A stretch of DNA of 6,239 nucleotides from an uncultured Verrucomicrobiota bacterium (GTDB lineage: Bacteria; Verrucomicrobiota; Verrucomicrobiia; Chthoniobacterales; SZAS-18), in contig CALMVM010000417.1 in assembly GCA_937873255.1 (NCBI GenBank), forward strand, positions 1,682 to 7,920, written 5' to 3'. The position numbers and the translations under genes were made by a program. The notes under the pieces were generated by a model. The model saw only the letters and a program-made list of their open reading frames with translations. It did no database searches and was not told the DNA's origin. This document shows positions 1 through 5,659 of the stretch, one piece after another; positions within the stretch are counted from its first letter, which is position 1, and each line of letters opens with the position of its first letter.

Positions 1-53
1 TTTGCTTTTCCATTGCGTTCTCGCGTGTAGAAGCGCATCTTTTCCTCACAACC

Positions 54-266
54 ATGACATTGGACGAAATCCAGCGTGAAGCCGCCGCTTTGTCGGAAGA
101 CGAGCGCCTGCGGCTGCGCGCTTTTCTCAAGCACCTGGAGCGCGTGGACAGCGATGAAAATCGAGCCAAGCTGAGCCGGTTGAACGCCGAGATCGACGCA
201 GGCAACTATTACACCTTGGAAGATCTTGAGAAGGTGGACGCCAAACTGTCAGCCGAGGGACGCTGA
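54..266 (+). CDS. Small antitoxin of a type II toxin-antitoxin pair (addiction-module component family)
   Basis: This 70-residue acidic protein resembles the short 'addiction module component' antitoxins. The N-terminal half (residues 3-30) reads as amphipathic helix with the LSEDERLRLRAFLKHLER segment typical of that family. The second half (38-65) carries a further charged helix and would be the toxin-wrapping part. Such antitoxins neutralise a partner RelE/ParE toxin by direct binding in the cytoplasm and often repress their own promoter; I see no clear DNA-binding motif, so autoregulation is inferred only. The stop is 15 bases before the start of the toxin-like gene at 282, the usual antitoxin-first order. 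ATG 54 is the only sensible start, and no ribosome binding site precedes it. The family call rests on overall pattern and pairing; no catalytic motif exists to confirm it. Confidence 0.7.
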   Translation: MTLDEIQREAAALSEDERLRLRAFLKHLERVDSDENRAKLSRLNAEIDAGNYYTLEDLEKVDAKLSAEGR

Positions 267-281
267 GATCTGCTTCAACTC

Positions 282-542
282 GTGCCGTCACGTGTCCGGT
301 ATCGTTTTCTGCTGACAGCGGAGGTGTTTGATCTCTATCAGACGTTGCGCTTGGCGGAACGCCGCATTTTGAAAGACGTGTGCCAGTTCCTCGCCGATCA
401 TCCCTTTTCCGAAGGGGATTATCAAGAAGTGGATGAGGACGGGAGGCCCGTGGAGGTTTTGTTGAAGGGAAATTTCCTGTTTGCCTTCTGGTCCGATCAT
501 TCCGCAAAGGAAGTTCGCATTGTCTGGGTTGATCGGGCCTGA
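282..542 (+). CDS. RelE/ParE-superfamily toxin
   Basis: This 86-residue protein has the size and pattern of RelE/ParE toxins, compact proteins that act either as ribosome-dependent mRNA endonucleases or as gyrase inhibitors. Visible features are an opening beta strand (VRYRFLLTAEVF, 5-16), a helical region (17-40) with LAERRILKDVCQFLADHP, the GDYQEVDEDGRPVEVLLKG segment (45-63) and the closing strands FLFAFWSDHSAKEVRIVWV (65-83). The 'W.DH..KEVRI' ending is typical of the subgroup annotated as plasmid-stabilisation or translational-repressor toxins. Which target it hits cannot be decided from sequence. The start is GTG 282; the only other in-frame candidate after the antitoxin stop is a CTG at 270. 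It follows the antitoxin by 15 bases and ends 20 bases before the M14 peptidase, so the three may share a transcript. Confidence 0.72.
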   Translation: MPSRVRYRFLLTAEVFDLYQTLRLAERRILKDVCQFLADHPFSEGDYQEVDEDGRPVEVLLKGNFLFAFWSDHSAKEVRIVWVDRA

Positions 543-562
543 TCCCTGTCCTACTCCAACCG

Positions 563-2362
563 ATGCCCACGCAAATCCGTCTCGCGCTGTTTTTAACCTG
601 CTGTTATCTGTGCCTCATGCTGACCGTACGAGCCGATGAGGATTGGCGCACGAAAGCCGAAGCGACCGACTACGAGGAAACGCCGCGCTACAACGAGACG
701 ATGGCGTATTGCCGGCGGCTGGCCGGGGCGTCGCCGTTTATCCACATTGAGGAATTAGGCCGCAGCCCGGAGGGGCGTGAAATCGTCGCGCTGGTCGTCT
801 CGCTCGACAAGGCGTTCACGCCCGGGGCAGCGCGCGCGACGGGCAAGGAGATCGTGCTCGTCAACGCGTGCATCCACGCCGGCGAATGCGAGGGCAAGGA
901 TGCCGGGCTGGCGTTGATCCGCGACCTGCTCATCAAGGAGGAGTACAAGACGAGCGGGTTGCTCGACCACGCCATTTTGATCTTCGTACCGATCCACAGC
1001 GTGGACGGCCACGAGCGGTTCAGCCCGTACGGCCGCATCAACCAAAACGGCCCCGCCGAGATGGGTTGGCGCACCACCGCGCAAAACTACAATCTCAACC
1101 GCGATTGGCTCAAGGCCGACGCGCCGGAAACACGCGCGATGCTAAACTTGTTCCGCCGTTGGATGCCGGATCTGTTCATCGACCTGCACAACACCGACGG
1201 CGCGGACTACCAATACGACATCACTTATACCCTCGAACGCCACGGCAACGAACCCGACTCCATCCACGCGTGGCAAACCGAGGCGTTCGACGGCCGGATT
1301 TTTCCCGCGCTCGAAAAACAAGGGCACAAAATCGCGCCTTATCTCGTGCTCAAGACGCCGGACAAACCCGAGGATGGGTTTACGGACGGAGTGGCCTCGC
1401 CGCGACTGTCCACGGGTTACGTTGCGCTGTGGAACCGGCCCGCGCTGCTCGTGGAGACCCACATGCTCAAGGACTACCGCACGCGTGTGGTGGCGACGTA
1501 CGATATCTTGAAGGCGGTGCTCGCGGAATTCACGCACGCGCCGGGGAAGTTGCGCGCCGCCGTGGCGGGAGCCGACCGCGATGCGGTGACGGCGGGGAAG
1601 GCGGCGTACGATCCCGCGCGGCGGCTGCCGGTGGATTTCAAGTCGGGGCCGGGCAGCGTGCCGTTCGAGTTCCTCGGCGTGGAGGCGCACCGCGAGGTGA
1701 GCGCCGTGTCGGCGTCGATCTGGACGCAATACGACCCGGCGAAACCCGTGACGTTCACCGTGCCGTATTACAACGAGGTGCAGGTGGCGAAGGAGGTTTG
1801 CCCTCCGGTGGGTTACGTCATCCCGGCGGCGTGGACGGTCGTGATCGAACGGTTGCGCGCGCACGGTCTGGCGTTCACGACGCTGGACAAGCCGCTGACG
1901 TGCGAGGTGGAAACGTACCGCTTCGAGAGCGCGGAGTGGCAGCCCCGGCCGTTCGAGAACCATCATCTGATCAAGGAAATGAAGTTCGCGCCAGTGCGCC
2001 GCCAGGAAACGTTCCCGGCGGGCTCGGCCGTGGTGTGGCTCGACCAGCCGGGGGCGCGCGTGGCGATGCATCTGCTGGAACCCGACGCGCCGGATTCGCT
2101 GCTGCGGTGGGGCTATCTGGACGCGATCTTCGAGCCGAAGGAGTATTCGGAGGAACGCGTCATGGAAGCGATGGCGCGCGAGATGATGGCGCGCGATCCG
2201 AAGCTGAAGGAGGAGTTCGAGAAGAAGGTGGCCGGCGATGCGGCGTTCGCGGGCAGCGCGCACTTGCGGCTGGAGTGGTTTTACGAACGCACGCCGTTTT
2301 TCGATCAACGCCTGAACGTCTATCCCATCGGCCGAATCCTTGACCGCGCGGTGTTGCCCTGA
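563..2362 (+). CDS. Exported M14-family zinc carboxypeptidase
   Basis: This 599-residue protein is predicted to be exported: a basic start and hydrophobic core (about 5-20) lead to a VRA cleavage site after residue 24. The catalytic M14 domain occupies roughly residues 40-320. The zinc motif HxxE is HAGE at 105-108 and the third zinc ligand is H209 in FIDLHNTDG. The substrate-binding NYNLNRD stands at 175-181 and the catalytic glutamate is E298 in LLVETHMLK. All expected residues are intact, so an active metallocarboxypeptidase acting on peptides in the periplasm or outside the cell is likely. The remaining 270 or so residues match the long C-terminal region of bacterial M14 proteins of about 580-600 residues; I assign it no separate function. 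ATG 563 gives the signal peptide directly, without an obvious ribosome binding site. It lies 20 bases after the toxin gene. Substrate is unknown: general peptide scavenging and cell-wall peptide trimming are both possible. Confidence 0.88.
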   Translation: MPTQIRLALFLTCCYLCLMLTVRADEDWRTKAEATDYEETPRYNETMAYCRRLAGASPFIHIEELGRSPEGREIVALVVSLDKAFTPGAARATGKEIVLVNACIHAGECEGKDAGLALIRDLLIKEEYKTSGLLDHAILIFVPIHSVDGHERFSPYGRINQNGPAEMGWRTTAQNYNLNRDWLKADAPETRAMLNLFRRWMPDLFIDLHNTDGADYQYDITYTLERHGNEPDSIHAWQTEAFDGRIFPALEKQGHKIAPYLVLKTPDKPEDGFTDGVASPRLSTGYVALWNRPALLVETHMLKDYRTRVVATYDILKAVLAEFTHAPGKLRAAVAGADRDAVTAGKAAYDPARRLPVDFKSGPGSVPFEFLGVEAHREVSAVSASIWTQYDPAKPVTFTVPYYNEVQVAKEVCPPVGYVIPAAWTVVIERLRAHGLAFTTLDKPLTCEVETYRFESAEWQPRPFENHHLIKEMKFAPVRRQETFPAGSAVVWLDQPGARVAMHLLEPDAPDSLLRWGYLDAIFEPKEYSEERVMEAMAREMMARDPKLKEEFEKKVAGDAAFAGSAHLRLEWFYERTPFFDQRLNVYPIGRILDRAVLP

Positions 2363-2536
2363 TGTCGGCGACCTACGACACCGTGCGGCGGGTGGCTCGT
2401 CAATTTGCTGGCGGTGCGGGAGTCGGCGCTGCCGGCTTTGGTGGAGGGGGCGTGGCGGCTGGTCGCGCCGAAGAGGCTGGCGTCGGCTTACGACCTGGCG
2501 CGGGGGAAGAAGACGGCTGCGTCGAGTCCGCCGTGA
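2362..2536 (+). pseudogene. Small frameshifted coding remnant after the M14 peptidase
   Basis: The ATG at 2362 overlaps the peptidase stop codon (TGATG). It begins a stretch whose first ten codons (2362-2391) all end in G or C. The strong codon pattern then moves to the next frame: from TGG at 2393 to TGA at 2534-2536 there are 47 open codons, 42 of them ending in G or C. Skipping one base near 2392, in a GCGGCGGG run, joins the two into a 57-residue basic, helix-like product with segments such as MSATYDTVRR, LLAVRESALPALVEGAWRL and APKRLASAYDLARGKK. I do not recognise the family. It could be a small gene with a one-base insertion, a sequencing error, a programmed +1 shift, or the 3' remnant of a larger gene. 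It runs antisense to the proline-rich tail of the VanX-like gene, whose third positions in the same stretch are only 27 of 45 G/C, so the plus strand looks like the older coding strand. Confidence 0.35.
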
Positions 2537-3146
2537 GACGGTCGAACTTCTCCCACCCGCGCGCGGTGAAATGCCACCACTCGGTCGAAAGCCCCTGGAA
2601 GCCTGACCCAAACATGGCTGTCTGCAAGAGGCGCAGGTTGGCGTGGACGGTGTCGCTCTTGCCACGGTAAATGCCGCTGGCGTCATCGGTGAACACGTCG
2701 AAATCGCTCGGCATCGCCACGTCGTTGCCGAAGCGGTCCACCAGCGTCACGTCCACGGCCAACCCCCACGTGTGCAAGGAACCGCGACCGTCGCCGGGGT
2801 CGGCGACAAACCCACGTTTGGCCCAGCGTTTCCAGAGGGCTTGCTGCGCGATGTCCGGCCGGTAGGCGTCCCAGATTTTCAACCCGTAGTTCCAGCCGCG
2901 CAGGTATTGTTGCGCGGCCTTTAGCCGCAGGGCGATCTCGGGCCGGATCAGGCACGGCAGGTCGGCTGGGTAAATGGCCGCGCCGACACAATTACGGGTC
3001 GTGGCGTAGCGCAGCTCGACCTCGATCGTGGGATCGATCTTGGCGACCTCCACCAGTTGGCCGGTGTTGACGAGCGCGCGCCAGTCGGGGTCGGCGAATG
3101 ACGAATGACGAATGACGAATGACGAAGCCAGAAAGCAGAGAACCAC
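2400..3146 (-). CDS. VanX-type D-alanyl-D-alanine dipeptidase (peptidase family M15D), exported
   Basis: The protein has the M15D zinc signature: AYRPD (the VanX transition-state arginine), SLHTWGLAVD with the H...D zinc pair seven residues apart, and EWWHF with catalytic Glu and third zinc His three residues apart. These spacings equal those of VanX, which splits D-Ala-D-Ala; members without vancomycin-resistance genes nearby usually serve D-Ala-D-Ala turnover or recycling. The start is uncertain. I prefer GTG 3146, giving a short signal-like segment (MVLCFLASSFVIRHSSFA, then DPDW). ATG 3257 in the same frame adds 37 residues made of repeat DNA and overlaps the upstream gene by 32 bases. GTG 3053 would give a leaderless form starting at the core domain. 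The signal region itself is encoded by a heptamer array (3095-3126). After the fold ends near GWEKFDRLTA there is an Ala/Pro-rich tail of about 40 residues, antisense to plus-strand coding-like sequence and low in GC3. That suggests a late extension by stop-codon loss. Confidence 0.82.
   Translation of the reverse strand: MVLCFLASSFVIRHSSFADPDWRALVNTGQLVEVAKIDPTIEVELRYATTRNCVGAAIYPADLPCLIRPEIALRLKAAQQYLRGWNYGLKIWDAYRPDIAQQALWKRWAKRGFVADPGDGRGSLHTWGLAVDVTLVDRFGNDVAMPSDFDVFTDDASGIYRGKSDTVHANLRLLQTAMFGSGFQGLSTEWWHFTARGWEKFDRLTADSTQPSSSPAPGRKPTPASSARPAATPPPPKPAAPTPAPPAN
3095..3126. repeat. Heptanucleotide tandem array, unit CGAATGA
   Basis: Four perfect copies of CGAATGA followed by CGAA run without interruption. 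On the minus strand the array is read inside the VanX-like gene and encodes the SSFVIRHSSF part of its signal segment. Because seven is not a multiple of three, three units are needed to return to the same frame. Confidence 0.95.
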
Positions 3147-3225
3147 AGAATACGGAAGCCGGAAGTTGGAAAGGCGACAACGCAGGAAATTCCCGGCGCT
3201 TCCGGACTTCTGTCTTCTGCCTTCG

Positions 3226-4296
3226 TCATTCTGCATTCTGCATTCTGACTTCCGCATTCTCCGTTCGAAGTTCTTCCTGGAGCACCGCGATCATGTTTTC
3301 CGGCGCTTCGAGCGGTGCGTACGGACCCGCGTCCGGCACGACGCGCAGGGTACATTGCGCGTTCGACGCTGCCAGCCGTTCGGCTCCGGCGAACGCCTGC
3401 CCGCCGGCCAAGCGCGCCGGCCACAACAGCGTCGAGGGCACCTGCAATTCGGGGAAACGCGCGGCGAGATCGAAACCCATTTTCCCTTGGAACAACCGGA
3501 AGACCGCGTAGTCGGCCTGGAGCTGTTGCGCGCAGATCGCGTGTATGTCCACGCACTCCTGCGTGACCGCCGCCGGATCGACGAACGCTCCGCCCGCCTC
3601 GAACCGCGCGCGGATCGTCGCTCGCCGCGCGAGCTTGTTGCGGTAGATGAGACTATTCAGATTGGGCACGCGGCTGGCAAGGCTGAGCCAGAGCGGGACG
3701 TTGGCCTGACCGGCGGGCATCCACAAAAGGAGCCGGCCGGCGAGGTCCGGATGGAGCGCGGCCATCAACGTGGCGAACCCGCCGCCGAGCCCGCGCGCGA
3801 CGATCACGGGACGTTGCGCATCGTCCTCGCACGCGCCGCCGATGAATTCCGCCAGGCTCTGCGCGTAGTCGAGCGCGGTCAGCCTGGCCCTGGGCCGTTC
3901 GGATTCGCCGAAGCCGAGCAGATCGACGGCGACCACGCGGTGGTTTTCGGCGAAGGCGGGATAAACCTTCGACCACTGGTAGGCCGATGCGCCGACGCCG
4001 ACGTTGTGGATGAAGATCAGTGTCGGTCCCGGCCCCGCGCCGCCTTCGTGATAAAACATCTGCCCGTGGCTGGTCTGGAAGGTGCGCGTTGCAAACTTCT
4101 CGGGTGAGATGGTCTCGGGGATGCGTTCCTTGGTTGGCGGACGCACGAAATAACGCAGCGCCGCCACCGCGCCGACGGCCACCAACGCGCCGATGCCCGC
4201 GCCCGCGCTGACGATCCAAAGCGCGTCCCGGCCTTGGCCGGAGAGGTCGCCCAGATTTGCCGCGCCGGCGGGGAGGTGTGCGAGGAAGGTCTTCAT
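3226..4296 (-). CDS. Membrane-anchored alpha/beta-hydrolase-fold protein lacking the catalytic triad
   Basis: This 356-residue protein has one predicted membrane segment (about 26-50, LWIVSAGAGIGALVAVG onward), followed by RPPTKER and then an alpha/beta-hydrolase fold (about 70-342). Fold landmarks are clear: LIFIHNVGVGAS (93-104) at the oxyanion-loop position, VVAVDLLGFGESERP (121-135), VIVARGLGGGFA (164-175) at the nucleophile elbow, LLWPARLAGG (290-299) at the acid strand and PDAGPYAPLEAPE (321-333) at the histidine loop. Enzymes of this fold usually read G.SLGG, LLWG..D and GH.P..E.P; here the positions are Gly169, Leu296 and Pro325, so Ser, Asp and His all appear lost. A binding, scaffold or sensory role is more likely than hydrolysis, though non-standard chemistry cannot be excluded. 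ATG 4296 is the start. The last ten or so residues (TENAEVRMQNAE) and the stop come from a heptamer repeat. It lies 126 bases after purM, on the same strand. Confidence 0.78.
   Translation of the reverse strand: MKTFLAHLPAGAANLGDLSGQGRDALWIVSAGAGIGALVAVGAVAALRYFVRPPTKERIPETISPEKFATRTFQTSHGQMFYHEGGAGPGPTLIFIHNVGVGASAYQWSKVYPAFAENHRVVAVDLLGFGESERPRARLTALDYAQSLAEFIGGACEDDAQRPVIVARGLGGGFATLMAALHPDLAGRLLLWMPAGQANVPLWLSLASRVPNLNSLIYRNKLARRATIRARFEAGGAFVDPAAVTQECVDIHAICAQQLQADYAVFRLFQGKMGFDLAARFPELQVPSTLLWPARLAGGQAFAGAERLAASNAQCTLRVVPDAGPYAPLEAPENMIAVLQEELRTENAEVRMQNAE
3227..3247. repeat. Heptanucleotide tandem array, unit CATTCTG
   Basis: Three perfect copies of CATTCTG, with a related CATTCT eight bases further on (3255-3260). 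It overlaps the 3' end of the hydrolase-fold gene, whose stop (3226-3228) sits at the array edge. It also overlaps the extended N-terminus of the VanX-like gene if that starts at 3257. The unit is the reverse complement of the heptamer in the array at 4321-4348. Confidence 0.93.
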
Positions 4297-4320
4297 GCCG
4301 ACGGCTCAAGATAGCAGAAA

Positions 4321-4348
4321 ATGCAGAATGCAGAATGCAGAATGCAGA
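4321..4348. repeat. Heptanucleotide tandem array, unit ATGCAGA
   Basis: Four perfect copies of ATGCAGA, followed after a short break by CAGAATGC at 4353-4360. The array is in inverted orientation to the CATTCTG array at 3227-3247, so the two bracket the hydrolase-fold gene. It lies 25 bases upstream of that gene's start, within its probable leader. Confidence 0.93.
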
Positions 4349-4423
4349 AGTTCAGAATGCGGAAGAAAAACGATAGCCAACGATTGTGGTTCTCACTTTC
4401 TCCTCTCCGGACTTCTGCATTCT
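4321..4423. repeat. Palindromic intergenic element B after purM
   Basis: AGAATGCAGAAGT (4339-4351) and ACTTCTGCATTCT (4411-4423) form a perfect 13-base inverted repeat around a 59-base centre. One arm reaches the purM stop codon (4423-4425); the other overlaps the heptamer array. In the minus-strand transcript this would fold just after purM and ahead of the hydrolase-fold gene. It has no T-tract after the stem, so classical intrinsic termination is not supported; mRNA 3'-end protection or attenuation is possible. Confidence 0.65.
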
Positions 4424-5454
4424 CAGCGTAGCCGAGTCCGCCCCGTGCCGCGCTCAATGCGGCCGATGCGGAAAGCGCCCTTGCCGAGCGCGTCCAGCGT
4501 GGGCGTGGCGTCCTTTTCGGCGACGATGAGCGCCATGCCGACGCCCATGTTGAACACCTGGAACATCTCCTCCTTGGGCACCGCGCCGCCTTCCTGTAGG
4601 ATCTGGCAGAGGCGCGGCGTCTTCCACGCGGCGGTGTCGATGACGGCGTCGCAGGCGTCGGGCAACACGCGGGGAAGGTTGTCGATGAGGCCGCCGCCGG
4701 TGATGTGCGCGGCCCCCTTGAGCACGCCTTCGGGCAGCGCGGCCATGCGGGGCTGGTAGTTGGGATGGACGCGCAGGAGTTCGTCGCCGAGCGTTTTTTT
4801 CAGGCCGGGCAGGCGGGCGTCGAGGGCGAGGGCCATTTTGTTGAAGAGGATGTCTCGCGCGAGCGAGTACCCGTTCGTGTGCAGGCCGTCGGCGGCGAGG
4901 CCGAGCACGGCGTCGCCGGGACGGACCTTGCGGCCGTCGATGATCTTGCGTTTGTCCACGACGCCCACGATGGTCCCGGCGAGGTCGTAATCCTTACCCT
5001 GGTAGATGCCGGGCATCTGCGCCGTCTCGCCGCCGATGAGCGCGCAGCCTGCCGCCGCGCACGCCTTCGCCAACCCGGCGAGGAGGCCCTTGAAAACCGC
5101 CGGTTCCAGCTTGCCCGTGCCGATGTAATCGAGGAAAAACAGCGGGCGCGCGCCGAGCACGGCGATGTCGTTGATGCAATGGTTGACGAGGTCCTGGCCG
5201 ACGGTGTCGTGGCGGCCGAGTTCGATGGCGACCTTGAGCTTCGTGCCCACGCCATCGATGGAGCCGACGAGCACCGGCTCGCGCATCCCCTTGAAATCCG
5301 CCCGGAACAGCCCGCCGAAGCCGCCCGCCTTGCCGAGCACCTCCGGGCCGTGGGTCGAGGCGAGCGCGCGGCCGAGGCCGCCCTTGAGGCGGTTGCCGAG
5401 GTCGATGTCAACGCCCGCACGGGCGTAGGCTTTGGAAGGGGCGGCGGCAGGCAT
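4423..5454 (-). CDS. purM: Phosphoribosylformylglycinamidine cyclo-ligase (AIR synthetase)
   Basis: PurM converts formylglycinamidine ribonucleotide and ATP to aminoimidazole ribonucleotide, ADP and phosphate, the fifth step of de novo purine synthesis, in the cytosol. The 343-residue length matches the family (about 345). Recognisable blocks in order are YARAGVDIDLGNRL (10-23), GSIDGVGTKLKVA (64-76, nucleotide-binding region), GQDLVNHCINDIAVLGARP (86-104), ALIGGETAQMPGIY (138-151), GLAADGLHTNGYSLAR (185-200), HITGGGLIDNLPRVLP (250-265) and MFQVFNMGVGMALIV (297-311). No key block is missing. The frame stays open upstream to 5841, but ATG 5454 sits directly before the conserved N-terminus, so the extra 129 codons are rejected. 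No Shine-Dalgarno is visible; a plausible promoter lies at 5484-5511. The gene is separated from its usual purine partners; the next gene on the strand is the hydrolase-fold protein. Confidence 0.96.
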   Translation of the reverse strand: MPAAAPSKAYARAGVDIDLGNRLKGGLGRALASTHGPEVLGKAGGFGGLFRADFKGMREPVLVGSIDGVGTKLKVAIELGRHDTVGQDLVNHCINDIAVLGARPLFFLDYIGTGKLEPAVFKGLLAGLAKACAAAGCALIGGETAQMPGIYQGKDYDLAGTIVGVVDKRKIIDGRKVRPGDAVLGLAADGLHTNGYSLARDILFNKMALALDARLPGLKKTLGDELLRVHPNYQPRMAALPEGVLKGAAHITGGGLIDNLPRVLPDACDAVIDTAAWKTPRLCQILQEGGAVPKEEMFQVFNMGVGMALIVAEKDATPTLDALGKGAFRIGRIERGTGRTRLR

Positions 5455-5483
5455 CAGAGAAGGAAAAATCGGGCGGTGGAGCG

Positions 5484-5511
5484 AAGATAAAGCGCCCGCC
5501 TGCCGGGGCAA
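5484..5511 (-). promoter_or_regulatory. Possible sigma-70-type promoter for purM
   Basis: Read on the minus strand, TTGCCC (5511-5506) and TATCTT (5489-5484) are separated by 16 bases. Each matches the classical -35 and -10 hexamers at four of six positions. Transcription would start near 5476, leaving a leader of roughly 22 bases before ATG 5454. It is the best match I found in the 205-base divergent gap, but two four-of-six boxes could arise by chance. No PurR-like operator or purine riboswitch was recognised. Confidence 0.28.
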
Positions 5512-5659
5512 GCCGCAAACTCCGCCGGGTGGGTTTCCGCCTGTCTGCTCACGATCACTCTCGGGATGTTCTGTTTTCGTGTCCGCCGGGTCCATTTTTG
5601 TTCGACCGGACACGGCTTTTCTTCGCAAGGTGTTCATTCGTCCATGTTCCCGCCACGCC

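Larger units (their letters stand above)
3095..3258. repeat. Imperfect palindromic intergenic element A with heptamer arrays at both edges
   Basis: Arms 3117-3133 and 3215-3231 are 17-base inverted repeats with one mismatch (GAATGACGAAGCCAGAA against TTCTGCCTTCGTCATTC), 81 bases apart. Inside them CCGGAAG (3159-3165) pairs with CTTCCGG (3199-3205). The two strands therefore translate into similar peptides: MTNDEARKQ on plus and MQNDEGRRQ on minus. Heptamer arrays occupy both outer edges. The patch separates the hydrolase-fold core from the VanX-like core. No transposase is present; a REP- or MITE-like element or a heptameric short-tandem-repeat patch is the nearest category. Confidence 0.7.

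Noticed and set aside
2..31. Possible promoter TTGCTT ... TGTAGA before the antitoxin
   Set aside because: Poor -10 match and 18-base spacing; not distinguishable from chance.
868..2343. Long plus-strand frame inside the M14 gene (491 codons)
   Set aside because: Arg/Gly-rich out-of-frame reading of the peptidase gene.
1142..2686. Long open frame on the minus strand opposite the M14 gene (514 codons)
   Set aside because: Arg/His-rich product with no recognisable domain; it is the antisense shadow of a GC-rich gene with intact M14 motifs.
2400..3257. Vancomycin-resistance cluster suggested by the VanX-type enzyme
   Set aside because: No VanA/VanH-type ligase or dehydrogenase and no two-component system in the window; M15D enzymes are common in bacteria without resistance.
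3112..4107. Plus-strand open frame of 331 codons
   Set aside because: Antisense to the hydrolase-fold gene, with no domain; its N-terminus is only repeat DNA.
3095..4423. CRISPR array
   Set aside because: The units are 7 bases and contiguous, with no spacers; they are simple tandem repeats.
4705..5490. Plus-strand open frame of 261 codons
   Set aside because: Antisense shadow of purM, whose motifs are unambiguous.
5432..5659. Upstream start for the pseudopilin-like gene
   Set aside because: It would overlap the purM 5' end and bury the signal peptide inside the protein.
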